Positions 1-10,804 of a stretch of 36,160 nucleotides of DNA are shown here, piece after piece (within the stretch, counting starts at the first letter, position 1; each line of letters opens with the position of its first letter). Under the pieces are notes generated by a model. It saw only the letters and a list, made by a program, of their open reading frames with translations. It made no database searches and was not told the DNA's origin. The position numbers were made by a program, and so were the translations under genes. This DNA comes from Gemmatimonadota bacterium (GTDB lineage Bacteria > Gemmatimonadota > Gemmatimonadetes > Palauibacterales > KS3-K002), in the NCBI GenBank assembly GCA_016209945.1, contig JACQVD010000046.1, positions 1 through 36,160 on the forward strand, written 5' to 3'.

Positions 1-78
1 GAGCCGGGCGAGCCGATGGAGCCGGGGGAGCGGCGGGAGGAGCGGCGGGAGGAGCCGCCGCGCCAGGAGGGGGCATAA
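1..78 (+). CDS. C-terminal tail of an upstream protein (partial), low-complexity Glu/Arg/Pro
   Basis: Frame 1 reads EPGEPMEPGERREERREEPPRQEGA* with TAA at 76-78, just upstream of ybeY. Identity not visible. Confidence 0.45.
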   Translation, partial: EPGEPMEPGERREERREEPPRQEGA

Positions 79-142
79 GCGCAATACGAAAGCGGCCGGC
101 CGGAGCGACCGGCAGGCCCGGCGCGCTGGCGCTGCACGCGGC

Positions 143-568
143 GTGACCGTTTCCGCCAACCGCGTTTCCCTATGCCGCGGGCGGCTCACCCGGAGGGAGG
201 TTCGGCGCGCCGTCCACGCCGCCTTCCGCGCCCGTCGGGCCCGACCCTTCCCCGTGTCCGTCACGTTCGTCAGCCGCCGGGAGATCGCGGCGCTCAACCG
301 GCGGTTCCTCGGCCGGCGCGGCGCGACCGATGTGATCGCGTTCACGCTCAGGATGCCGGGTGGCGGCCGTGCGGGCGACATGTACATCTGCCCCGATGTC
401 GCCCACGACTCGGCCCGCCGGTTCGGCGTGGCCCTGCGGCAAGAGCTGCTCAGGCTGGTCGTGCACGGGACGCTCCACGTTCTCGGGTACGACCATCCTG
501 AGGGACGCGGGCACGAGAGGAGCGGCTTCTTTCGAGCGCAGGAGCGCATCGTCACGGACCTTGTATGA
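143..568 (+). CDS. ybeY: Endoribonuclease YbeY (rRNA maturation)
   Basis: ALNRRFLGRRGATDVIAF and HGTLHVLGYDHPEGRGH, the YbeY zinc-binding HGxLHxxGYDH motif. Confidence 0.92.
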   Translation: MTVSANRVSLCRGRLTRREVRRAVHAAFRARRARPFPVSVTFVSRREIAALNRRFLGRRGATDVIAFTLRMPGGGRAGDMYICPDVAHDSARRFGVALRQELLRLVVHGTLHVLGYDHPEGRGHERSGFFRAQERIVTDLV

Positions 569-644
569 GGGCCCGCAGCCCGCGGTGTCCCCTGTGAGTG
601 GGGCGCAAAACGGTCGTGTTCTTCGGATGAGGTGAGGTGACGCG

Positions 645-1319
645 ATGTCGAAGGGAAAGGTGTGGTCGAGGGTTCGGCGCTCGCTCGTGATCGGCGTGAT
701 CGTGATCGCGCCGCTGTGGGTGACGGTCTTCGTTCTTCTCTGGATCTTCGAGAGGCTGGACTCGGTTCTCGGACGATACTTCGTCCCGTATCTGGGGACC
801 GTGTGGGGAGTGCGGATTCCAGGCCTCGGGCTCGTCGCGCTTCTCCTGGTGGTGATGGCGGTCGGCTGGCTCGCCCAGAAGGCCGTGGGCCGTCAGATCA
901 TCGGGTGGTGGAACAGCCTCCTGGCGCGCCTCCCCTTAACACGGACGCTGTACAGCGCCGCGAGCCAGATCGTCCAGACGGTGCTCACCAAGGATCGGAA
1001 GCTGCTGAAGAGTTGCGTGTTGATCGAGTATCCGAGGCCGGGTTGCTGGGCTCTGGGGTTCCTGACGGAGCGGGGGGCGCGCGAGGTGTGCGACACCGTG
1101 GGCGCGGAGTGCGTGAGCGTCTTCCTCCCTACGGTGCCGAACCCCACGACCGGCTACATCCTCTTTCTCCCGAACGATCAGGTGCGGCCGCTGCGCATGA
1201 GCATCGAGGACGGCTTCAAGCTGGTCATCTCGGGCGGCGCGGTCGTGCCGGAGGCCCCGGGCCGGCTCGTGCGGGGTCTCGATCTCGAGACGCTGCTGCG
1301 CGAGGAACAGCTTCCTTGA
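645..1319 (+). CDS. DUF502 family membrane protein
   Basis: Two N-terminal TM helices, then GLGLVALLLVVMAVGWLAQKAVGRQIIGWWNSLLARLPLTRTLYSAASQIVQTV, typical of DUF502. Confidence 0.85.
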   Translation: MSKGKVWSRVRRSLVIGVIVIAPLWVTVFVLLWIFERLDSVLGRYFVPYLGTVWGVRIPGLGLVALLLVVMAVGWLAQKAVGRQIIGWWNSLLARLPLTRTLYSAASQIVQTVLTKDRKLLKSCVLIEYPRPGCWALGFLTERGAREVCDTVGAECVSVFLPTVPNPTTGYILFLPNDQVRPLRMSIEDGFKLVISGGAVVPEAPGRLVRGLDLETLLREEQLP

Positions 1320-1351
1320 CCGCCTCTCGTGCCGGCGGCAGTTTTGGCGCT

Positions 1352-2482
1352 GTGGCGAGCACCGAGCTCCCGGTGAAGATCCGTGACCTCGTCGCCGCGT
1401 TCGACGCGGGCGATGCGGGCGCCCTCGCACGCGCGATCACCTGGGTCGAGACGGGGCGACCCGGGTTCGAGGATCTCCTGCGAGCCGTGCACCCCCGGGT
1501 GGGGCGCGCGCACAGGATCGGCATCACGGGCCCTCCGGGCGCGGGGAAGTCCACCCTCATCCTCCAACTCGTGCGCTGTCTTCGCGAGCGCGGTGAGCGG
1601 GTGGGGATCGTGGCCGTGGATCCCACCTCGCCGTTCACCGGAGGCGCGCTCCTCGGCGACCGGATCCGCATGAACGAGGTGTCCACGGATTCCGGCGTCT
1701 TCATCCGGTCGATGGCGAGCCGCGGGTCTCTGGGCGGGCTCGCCATGGCGACGCGGGAGGCCGCCGACCTCCTCGACGCCTTCGGATTCGAGCGCGTGAT
1801 CGTGGAGACCGTGGGCGTCGGGCAGACCGAGCTGGAGGTCGTGCGCGCAGCGGACACGACGGTCGTCGTTCTCGTGCCCGAGTCGGGCGACTCGATCCAG
1901 GCGATGAAGGCGGGCCTCATGGAGATCGCAGACCTGTACGCGGTCAACAAGGCGGACCGCCCGGACGCCGATCGCCTGGCCAGGGAGATCGAGGTCGTGC
2001 TTCACCTGCGGGCGGGCGCCGCGCTGCGGGGGATCCCCGCGCATCACGGCGTGGACCTGAGTGCCATCGGCGAGCGAGGGAAAGCGGGCCGCCCGTCGGG
2101 AGGCGCGGGCGGCAGCGTCGGAGGGAGCGTGGGGTCGAGCGCGGGCCCGGAGGAGCGCGCCGGTCGCAGCGGGGTTGAGCCTTCGGCGGCGTGGCGCCCC
2201 CCGGTGCTGAAGACGGTCGCACGCAGCGGTGAGGCCGTCACTGACCTCCTGGATGCGATGGATCGTCATCGGGCGTGGCTCGCGGAGACGGGGCTCTTGG
2301 AGGCCCGCCGCCGCGAGAGGCTCGCGGAGCACGTCCGCGCGGTTGTGCAGCGACGCCTCCACGAGCGAGTCTGGAACCGGCTGGGCGGCGACGCCATACT
2401 GGCAGAGCGGCTGGCCGCCCTTTCACGCGGCGAGACGACACCCTACGAGGTGGCGGACCTCATCCTGGCCCGACTCCGATGA
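1352..2482 (+). CDS. meaB: MeaB/ArgK-type GTPase, chaperone of B12-dependent acyl-CoA mutase
   Basis: GITGPPGAGKSTL, VDPTSPFTGGALLGDRIRM, VETVGVGQTE and NKAD. True start is GTG 1352; the ORF track's upstream extension to 662 overlaps DUF502 out of frame. Confidence 0.92.
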   Translation: MASTELPVKIRDLVAAFDAGDAGALARAITWVETGRPGFEDLLRAVHPRVGRAHRIGITGPPGAGKSTLILQLVRCLRERGERVGIVAVDPTSPFTGGALLGDRIRMNEVSTDSGVFIRSMASRGSLGGLAMATREAADLLDAFGFERVIVETVGVGQTELEVVRAADTTVVVLVPESGDSIQAMKAGLMEIADLYAVNKADRPDADRLAREIEVVLHLRAGAALRGIPAHHGVDLSAIGERGKAGRPSGGAGGSVGGSVGSSAGPEERAGRSGVEPSAAWRPPVLKTVARSGEAVTDLLDAMDRHRAWLAETGLLEARRRERLAEHVRAVVQRRLHERVWNRLGGDAILAERLAALSRGETTPYEVADLILARLR

Positions 2483-2493
2483 GCTAAGCCGAC

Positions 2494-4194
<1,701 letters not shown>

Positions 4195-4236
4195 GGAAGC
4201 ATTCTCGAACGGCGCGGCGTCCGGCCGCGGCCGTCT

Positions 4237-4320
4237 CTCCCCTGTCCGGTCCTCTATGCCGTCCTCGGGTACCTCTTCGTGGCAATCGGCTGCGGGCTCT
4301 ACAACCTCGTCGCGCGCCCG
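4237..4320 (+). pseudogene. Fragment of a small membrane-protein C-terminus (PVLYAVLGYLFVAIGCGLYNLVA)
   Basis: Short in-frame stretch resembling the conserved C-terminus of small proteins ending ...YNLVAxxxGGIE; no upstream gene body. Confidence 0.35.
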
Positions 4321-4570
4321 ATCTCGCGCTCGAAGAACCCGCGCTCCTTGAAGAGCCCATCGACTCGCTGGATGTAGTCCTCGACGGAGACGAACAACGC
4401 CCGGGGTCTCGTCTCACCTTGAGGAGCGCCCACGGGGATCATTCGCGCGTCCGGACGGAAGAGGGAGCGGAAGCGATCCCAGTCGCGCCCCTGTCCCGCC
4501 GGCCCGGAGATCACGTCGTAGATCGCCGGGAGGACGGCGTCCAGCGAGGCCACGTCGGCGGGACTGGCGC
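4299..4570 (-). pseudogene. Truncated NTF2/SnoaL-like protein
   Basis: PADVASLDAVLPAIYDVISGPAGQGRDWDRFRSLFRPDARMIPVG...FFEREIGRATRL*; lacks an in-frame signal peptide and the C-terminal half. Confidence 0.5.
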
Positions 4571-4635
4571 GCGGAGCCGCCGCTGGCGGCTGACCGGGAT
4601 GGGAGACGGGGTTTCATGGTCCCTCCGCGAGTCCG

Positions 4636-6501
4636 TCAGTTCCGGTTGACCACACCCTGTTCGAGCCATAGGTGCTCGCCTCTGAGCACCTCCTGGGCGA
4701 GGCCGTACGTCGGCACGTCGTCGTTGCTCCACAACCCTTTGAATTTCAGCCTCACGCGCCGCCGCGCGTGCTGACAGAAGAGGTCCGCGATCCGCACGGC
4801 GCGCTCGCCCGCGGCCCCGTCGGATCGGAGCAGCATCTGGGCGCGGGCGCACACAGCGGCCATGGCGAAGAGCTCCGCTCCCACGTCCACCAGGCGGAAG
4901 AGGAGCGCCTGCCTGTGCTCGAGCTTCGGCCCGTGCCGGACCATGCAGTGAAAGACGCCGCGGGCAAGACGCCGGGCGCTGCGCTCTACGAAGCGGAGGT
5001 GGCCGGCGAGGGTTCCGAACTCGCGGTAGCGCGGCCACCGGCTCCAACCGAGCCAGCGCGAGGGATACCACCACGCGTAGAAGAGCGCCGCCCGGACGAA
5101 CGCACGCAGTTTCTCGCTTCCCGATGTGCCGGGGACGATGAGGTCGCCGGCGATCTGAAGGTGTCTATCGAGGGCCTCGCGCGCGATGAAGAGGTGCATG
5201 ATCTCGCTCGACCCCTCGAAGATCAGGTTGATGCGGAAATCGCGCATGATCCGCTCGACCGGGACGGGCTTCTCGCCCCGGGCGCGCAGCGAGTCCGCGG
5301 TCTCGTAGCCCCGGCCGCCTCGGATCTGCACCGTGTCGTCGATGATCCGCCATCCCGTCTCGGAGTTGTAGAGCTTCGCGATCGCGGCCTCCAGCCGGAT
5401 GTCGTAGCCGCGCTCGGAGAGGAAGCCGCACAGCTCCGCGACCGCCTCGGCTGCGAAGGTGCTGGCGGCCATGGCGCCGATCTTCTGCGCGATCGCGTCG
5501 TGCTTCCCGATGGGGCGGCCCCACTGCACCCGCTCGGCGGCCCACTCGCGCGAGATCCGCAGGCAGTTCTTTCCGGCGGCGACGGTCGTGATCGGAAGAG
5601 TCAGGCGCCCCGTGTTCAACGTGACGAGCGCCAGCTTGAGGCCTTTCCCTTCTCCCCACAGCACGTTCTCCCTGGGGACGCGGACGTTGTGGAAGCGGAG
5701 GGCCCCGTTGTACATGGCCTTCAGACCCATGAAGTCGCAGCGGTGGCCGACCTCGACTCCCGGCCAGCTCGTGTCCACGAGGAAGGCCGTGATCTGCCGC
5801 TTCTCTTTGCCGTCCACGATCTTGGACGGCGTCCGCGCCATGACGACGACCAGGTCCGCGACGGGGCCGTTCGTGCACCAGAGCTTCTCGCCGTTCAGGA
5901 TCCACGCCGTCCCGTCCTCGCTGGGCACCGCCGTGGTCTCCATCGCCGCGGGATCGGAGCCGACGCCGGGCTCGGTCAGCGCGAACGCGGAGACGGCGCC
6001 GCGGGCGAGACGCGGGAAGTACGTCTTCTTCTGCTCCTCCGTGCCGAACAGCTTGAGCGGCTGCGGAACCCCGATCGATTGGTGCGCCGAGAGGAGCGCC
6101 GTGAGCGAGCCGCAGACGCTCGCTACGAGCTCCATGGCGCGCATGTAGGAGATCTGGGAGAGGCCGAGACCGCCGTACTCGCGGGGGATCTTGATCCCGA
6201 ACGCACCCAGCTCCTTGAGCCCCGCGATGACCTCCGGTGGGATCTCGCCCTCGCGATCGATGCGATCCGCGTCCACCTTCTCGCGCAGGAACTTCTCCAG
6301 GGCCGCGAGAAAAGGCCGCGCGCGCGCATCCTCCTCGGGGTCGGTTTGCGGGTAGGGGTGGATGAGGTCCACCCGGAACTTCCCGAGGAAGAGGTCGCGC
6401 ACGAAACTCGCCGCGGCCCACTCTTTTTCACGCGCCGCCTCCGCCACTTCCCGGGCCTCGGCCGCGCTCACCCTGCGCCCAACCTGTTCGACCGTCGCCA
6501 T
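4636..6501 (-). CDS. Acyl-CoA dehydrogenase (long form, 621 aa)
   Basis: [57 protein letters not shown]-terminal extension as in VLCAD/ACAD9-like enzymes. Confidence 0.92.
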   Translation of the reverse strand: MATVEQVGRRVSAAEAREVAEAAREKEWAAASFVRDLFLGKFRVDLIHPYPQTDPEEDARARPFLAALEKFLREKVDADRIDREGEIPPEVIAGLKELGAFGIKIPREYGGLGLSQISYMRAMELVASVCGSLTALLSAHQSIGVPQPLKLFGTEEQKKTYFPRLARGAVSAFALTEPGVGSDPAAMETTAVPSEDGTAWILNGEKLWCTNGPVADLVVVMARTPSKIVDGKEKRQITAFLVDTSWPGVEVGHRCDFMGLKAMYNGALRFHNVRVPRENVLWGEGKGLKLALVTLNTGRLTLPITTVAAGKNCLRISREWAAERVQWGRPIGKHDAIAQKIGAMAASTFAAEAVAELCGFLSERGYDIRLEAAIAKLYNSETGWRIIDDTVQIRGGRGYETADSLRARGEKPVPVERIMRDFRINLIFEGSSEIMHLFIAREALDRHLQIAGDLIVPGTSGSEKLRAFVRAALFYAWWYPSRWLGWSRWPRYREFGTLAGHLRFVERSARRLARGVFHCMVRHGPKLEHRQALLFRLVDVGAELFAMAAVCARAQMLLRSDGAAGERAVRIADLFCQHARRRVRLKFKGLWSNDDVPTYGLAQEVLRGEHLWLEQGVVNRN

Positions 6502-6580
6502 GGCTGCTGACCCGCCTTTCGAGTGTCTGTTCCGCCAACCGCACGCCGAACCAAGATACTGCCGCGCTCCCGCACCCGCA

Positions 6581-6592
6581 TGGAACGTTCCA
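6581..6592. promoter_or_regulatory. Perfect 12-bp palindrome TGGAACGTTCCA in a divergent intergenic region
   Basis: Between the starts of the acyl-CoA dehydrogenase (6501, -) and mutase small subunit (6715, +). Confidence 0.35.
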
Positions 6593-6714
6593 GCCGGCCA
6601 AATGGTTCAGCGACCGCCCCGCCAGGCTGCGGGCGCTGCAACTCCCAGGCCCTCTCAATTGATCGGGGGGCGCCGGAGCCGTATTCTTCTTTCGACCTGA
6701 AGGCCGGAGAGCTC

Positions 6715-7227
6715 ATGACGGAACGCAAGATCCGCGTCCTCGTCGCCAAGCCCGGGCTCGACGGGCACGACCGGGGTGCCAAGGTCATCGCCAGCGCCTT
6801 CCGCGACGCTGGGATGGAGGTCGTCTACACGGGCCTCCACCAGACCCCTGAGATGATCGCGAGCGCCGCGATCCAGGAGGACGTGGACGTGGTGGCGCTG
6901 TCGATCCTTTCCGGCGCCCACATGACGCTCTTCCCCCGAGTTCTGCAGCTTCTCCGGGAGCGCGGCCGCGGCGAGATCCTGGTGACGGGCGGCGGGATCA
7001 TCCCGAAGGAGGACATGGAGGAGTTGCAGAAGATGGGCGTGGGCCGGCTCTTCGGACCCGGTACGCCGACCTCGAACGCCGTCGCCTACATCCAGGAGTG
7101 GTTCGCGAAGGGCCGCGCCCGCGAGGAGGCCGCGGAGGCCGCGGAGGCCCCGGACGCCGCAGTGCCGCCCGTGGGCGCAAAGCGCAAGCCAGCGGGCGGC
7201 AGACGGGGAGGCCGCAAGCGCTCGTGA
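6715..7227 (+). CDS. Acyl-CoA mutase small subunit, cobalamin-binding domain
   Basis: [46 protein letters not shown], with the DxHxxG B12 motif and C-terminal GRLFGPGT. The ORF-track start at 6523 is spurious. Confidence 0.93.
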   Translation: MTERKIRVLVAKPGLDGHDRGAKVIASAFRDAGMEVVYTGLHQTPEMIASAAIQEDVDVVALSILSGAHMTLFPRVLQLLRERGRGEILVTGGGIIPKEDMEELQKMGVGRLFGPGTPTSNAVAYIQEWFAKGRAREEAAEAAEAPDAAVPPVGAKRKPAGGRRGGRKRS

Positions 7228-8849
7228 GCGGGAAGACGGCCCAGGCCATGCGGACCAGCACGCGCATGCGTCGCATCGCGGACGAGATGCGCGCGCTGGA
7301 GGCGCGCCTGCGCGAGGGCGGCGGCCCCGAGAAGATCGCGCGGCAGCACAAGGCTGGAAAGCTCACCGCCCGCGAACGCGTCAAGCTCCTCCTCGACTCT
7401 GACAGCTACTTCCTCGAGGTGGGTCTCCTGGTCGCGCACGACAAGTACGACGGCCAGGCGCCGGCGGCCGGTGTCGTGACCGGCGTCGGCATGTGCCAGG
7501 GCCGCGAGATCGTGGTCGTGGCGAATGACGCGACGGTGAAGGCGGGCGCCTGGTGGCCCGAGACGATCGGGAAGATGCTGCGCGCGCAGGAGATCGCCAT
7601 GCGCTGCCGCGTCCCGATCGTGTATCTCGTGGACTCGGCGGGCGTGAATCTTCCCTACCAGGGCGGCGTCTTTCCCGGCCAGTACGGCGCGAGCCGCATC
7701 TTCTACTACAACTCGCTCATGCGCCGCTATCTCAAGATCCCGCAGGTCGCGGCGGTCATGGGGCCGTGCATCGCGGGCGGCGCGTACCTCCCCGCGCTCT
7801 CCGACGTGATGCTCATGGTGGAGGGGACGTCGTTCATGGGGCTCGGCGGCCCGAACCTCGTGAAGGGTGCGATCGGCCAGGAGGTGGACGCCCAGGTGCT
7901 CGGTGGCGCCGCCACGCACGTCGAGATCTCCGGCGTCGCCCATCGCAAGGCGAAAAACGATGAGGAGTGCATCACGCGCATTCGGGAGATGATCGCCGAT
8001 CTCCCGCGCACGACGTCGGCGCTCCCCCTCCGCGAGGAGCAGCCGCCGGGCCGCCGGCCGGCCGATGCGTACGATCTCGTCCCCGACGACCACCGCGCCG
8101 CGTACCCCATGCGCGAGCTCCTGGCGACGATCCTCGACAGCGGCGCACTCGACGAGTTCCAGCCGGGCCACGCGCCGGAGATGATCTGCGGGGACGCCTA
8201 CCTGGGCGGGATCCCCGTAGGCGTCCTCGCCAACGACCGGGGGATGTTCAAGGAATCGCGGGGCGGCCCGCCGAAGTTCGGCGGCATTCTGTACACCGAC
8301 AGCGCCGAGAAGTGCGCCTACTTCATCGAGACGTGCGACCGGCACCGCCGCCCGCTCCTCTTCGTACAGGACGTCTCCGGCTTCATGGTCGGCACGGAGG
8401 CGGAGCACTCGGGGATCATCCGCGCGGGCGCCCGCATGGTCGAGGCGATGGCGTGCGCGACGGTCCCGAAGATGGTCCTCACGGTGAACCACGCGAGCGG
8501 GGCCGGCTACTATGCCATGGCCGGGCAGGGGTTCGAGCCTGACTTCCTCTTCTCGTGGCCGACGGGGCGCATGGGGGTGATGGAGGGCGAGTCGGCGGTC
8601 GAGGCGCTCTTCGGGCCGGACCTCGAGGAGGCGAAGCAGAAGGGCGGGATGGACGAGGCGCTCCGGATCGCGGTGGAGAAGACCCGCCAGGACTACGAGC
8701 GGCAGCTCGACGCCCGCTACGCCGCCGCCCGCGGCTTCGTGGACGCCATCTTGCTGCCGGAAGACACGCGGCCCGCGCTCATCCTGGCGCTGAAGGCCTG
8801 CCTGAACAATCCGGGCTCGCACATCGGCCCGTTCGTGTTGCAGGGTTAA
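7224..8849 (+). CDS. Acyl-CoA carboxylase, carboxyltransferase subunit
   Basis: [64 protein letters not shown] start in a 4-nt overlap with the mutase small subunit. Confidence 0.9.
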   Translation: MSGKTAQAMRTSTRMRRIADEMRALEARLREGGGPEKIARQHKAGKLTARERVKLLLDSDSYFLEVGLLVAHDKYDGQAPAAGVVTGVGMCQGREIVVVANDATVKAGAWWPETIGKMLRAQEIAMRCRVPIVYLVDSAGVNLPYQGGVFPGQYGASRIFYYNSLMRRYLKIPQVAAVMGPCIAGGAYLPALSDVMLMVEGTSFMGLGGPNLVKGAIGQEVDAQVLGGAATHVEISGVAHRKAKNDEECITRIREMIADLPRTTSALPLREEQPPGRRPADAYDLVPDDHRAAYPMRELLATILDSGALDEFQPGHAPEMICGDAYLGGIPVGVLANDRGMFKESRGGPPKFGGILYTDSAEKCAYFIETCDRHRRPLLFVQDVSGFMVGTEAEHSGIIRAGARMVEAMACATVPKMVLTVNHASGAGYYAMAGQGFEPDFLFSWPTGRMGVMEGESAVEALFGPDLEEAKQKGGMDEALRIAVEKTRQDYERQLDARYAAARGFVDAILLPEDTRPALILALKACLNNPGSHIGPFVLQG

Positions 8850-9174
8850 GGTGCGGACCTAGCTCCGCCGTACACGAATGCAGATTTCTTGCACGAGGCG
8901 AACGACTTCGTCAGGAGGACTCCTGAATCCCAGGCACCACGAGCACCGCCAGCGAGTCAGTCTCATGGAAGAAGTCGTACACATGGTCTGCGGGCACCCC
9001 CGCATTTGCGTCGCCTTCGAGGACGGTAGGCCGTGGCGGCGTCCGTGTGGTAGCGCGGTTGGGCGGTATGCGTGAGAGGGGGCGGCGATATGCGCGATGC
9101 CCACGATTGCGGCACCAGCGCTGGGTGTGCGGCCTGCCCCGTCCCCCACACGGGGCTGTAGACGAACCCGGACC

Positions 9175-9203
9175 TTGCGTGTCACAGGAACCTCAAGTAT
9201 TAT
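9175..9203 (+). promoter_or_regulatory. Predicted sigma70-type promoter of abiEi (TTGCGT-17-TATTAT)
   Basis: -35 at 9175-9180, -10 at 9198-9203, 17-bp spacer; the ATG starts 7 nt after the -10. Confidence 0.6.
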
Positions 9204-9210
9204 TTGAGGT
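9190..9210. promoter_or_regulatory. Inverted repeat ACCTCAA-N7-TTGAGGT, candidate AbiEi operator
   Basis: Perfect 7-bp arms (9190-9196, 9204-9210) flanking GTATTAT and ending immediately before the ATG at 9211. Confidence 0.65.
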
Positions 9211-9828
9211 ATGAATGACACGCATGCACGGGGACCGGACCACACTTGCCTGTTCGAGACAGCATCTGAGCAGGGCGGCTACTTCACCTCAAGACAGGCG
9301 CGCGACTGCGGGTTTAGCTGGGCAGTTCTTTCCCATCACGTTGCCACCGCCCGTTTTGTTCGGGTCCGTCGCGGTCTTTACCGTCTGAAGGAGTACCCGT
9401 CGTCTCCGCGGGAAGAAGTCATCTGTGCGTGGCTCGCCGTAGGGAAGGACACGGCTGTCGTGTCGCACGAGAGTGCCCTCGAGCTTCTCGGGCTCTCTGA
9501 CGTGCTGCCCGACGAGGTCCACGTGACGCTACCCCGTACGCGGCGGGGCCGGTCCCAAGTGCCGGGGGTCCGCCTTCATACCACGACGATCCCTCCAGCG
9601 GGGGACGAGATGATGGTGGTCGACGGTGTTCGTATCACTTCCCCGGCTAGATCCATCGCGGATGCCGCGGCCGTGGGCGCATCCCCGGAGCACGTTCTTG
9701 CAGCCGCGCGGCAGGCGCTGGCCCGAGGGATGGTCACGCGCGGGCAGCTCGAGCGCGCCGCCCGGCGACGCGGAGCCTCCGTGGAGCGCATCATCCGTCA
9801 GGTGCTGGACGGGGCGGGCCGGTCTTGA
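9211..9828 (+). CDS. abiEi: Type IV toxin-antitoxin AbiEi family antitoxin
   Basis: ASEQGGYFTSRQARDCGFSWAVLSHHVATARFVRVRRGLYRL, the AbiEi N-terminal winged helix; followed by an AbiEii-type toxin. Confidence 0.87.
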   Translation: MNDTHARGPDHTCLFETASEQGGYFTSRQARDCGFSWAVLSHHVATARFVRVRRGLYRLKEYPSSPREEVICAWLAVGKDTAVVSHESALELLGLSDVLPDEVHVTLPRTRRGRSQVPGVRLHTTTIPPAGDEMMVVDGVRITSPARSIADAAAVGASPEHVLAAARQALARGMVTRGQLERAARRRGASVERIIRQVLDGAGRS

Positions 9829-10712
9829 GGTTCCGCTCCGCAGCAGCATTTCGGTCCGCTCTAGAGCAACGGCTGCGACAGCGCGCCGAGAGCACGGGGA
9901 CGTCGCTCTTGCGGCTGAGGAAGCAGGTCGTGTTCGACCGTCTCCTGGCCAGGCTCGTTTATGCCGCTCCCGGCAGGTGGATTCTGAAGGGAGCCCTCGC
10001 TCTCGATCTGCGGCTGGCGGCGCGGGCCCGCGCGACGAAAGACATGGATCTCGGGCGCTCCGACGGGGAGGAGAAGGCGACCGCGGACCTGCTGGCCGCT
10101 ACGGCCCTCGACCTCGGCGATTTCTTCGTCTTCCGATCCGAGCGGGCCAGAGATCTGGATGAGCTCCCGGAGGGAGCCGCCGTGCGCTATCGAGTGCGGG
10201 CCGAGCTGGCGGGTCGACTCTTCGAGGACGTGGTTATTGACGTGGGATTCTCGCCTGGCCCGCTGCCCCCGGCGGACAAGCTACACGGGTTCGATCTCCT
10301 CGAATTTGCTGGCCTCGGCCCTGTGGAAGTTCCGGTGATCCCTCTGGCGCGTCACGTCGCCGAGAAGGTGCACGCATATACGCGGACGTATGGGGGGGAC
10401 CGCTCGAGCACGCGGGTCAAGGATCTGGTGGGTATTCTGCTGATCGCGCTTTCCTGTCCCGTGGGCAGCGCCGACGTTCGTGAGGCGCTCGAGGCGACTT
10501 TCGAGGAACGTTCGTCGCACCCGCTGCCCGATCGTCTGCCTCCGCCGCCGAAGGAATGGGCGCGTCCCTACGGCGGTCTCGCCAAGGACCTCGATATACC
10601 GCCCGCTCTGGACGAAGGTCACGCGGTGGCGGCCCGCTTCGTCGACTCCGTGCTCCAGGGAGAAAGGGTCGGGCGCTGGGACCCGGGCCGAGCGCGGTGG
10701 ACCCGTGCCTAA
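9825..10712 (+). CDS. abiEii: Nucleotidyltransferase AbiEii/AbiGii toxin family protein
   Basis: WILKGALALDLRLAARARATKDMDLG...RVRAELAGRLFEDVVIDVGFSP; TTG start in a 4-nt overlap (TTGA) with abiEi. Confidence 0.87.
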   Translation: MRFRSAAAFRSALEQRLRQRAESTGTSLLRLRKQVVFDRLLARLVYAAPGRWILKGALALDLRLAARARATKDMDLGRSDGEEKATADLLAATALDLGDFFVFRSERARDLDELPEGAAVRYRVRAELAGRLFEDVVIDVGFSPGPLPPADKLHGFDLLEFAGLGPVEVPVIPLARHVAEKVHAYTRTYGGDRSSTRVKDLVGILLIALSCPVGSADVREALEATFEERSSHPLPDRLPPPPKEWARPYGGLAKDLDIPPALDEGHAVAARFVDSVLQGERVGRWDPGRARWTRA

Positions 10713-10766
10713 TGGTCCAGCGTGAACTCCAGGCGCCTGGGGCGGCCAGCATTTTGGTCAGTGGAT

Positions 10767-10782
10767 TGAGCAATTTTGCTCA
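10767..10782. repeat. Inverted repeat TGAGCAA-TT-TTGCTCA
   Basis: Perfect 7-bp arms with a 2-nt centre, between the AbiEii gene and the methyltransferase remnant. Confidence 0.45.
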
Positions 10783-10804
10783 CGCCAATGAGTAAATCGT
10801 CCAG

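Noticed and set aside
662-1351. Long N-terminal extension of the MeaB ORF
   Set aside because: Overlaps the DUF502 gene in another frame; MeaB homology starts at about 1352.
4672-6510. 612-aa plus-strand ORF opposite the acyl-CoA dehydrogenase
   Set aside because: Antisense frame of a clear acyl-CoA dehydrogenase; low-complexity His/Arg/Glu-rich product typical of high-GC shadow ORFs.
9211-10712. Possibility that the AbiE pair is a new toxin-antitoxin type
   Set aside because: Both proteins match the known AbiEi and AbiEii families well; only the promoter architecture seems notable.
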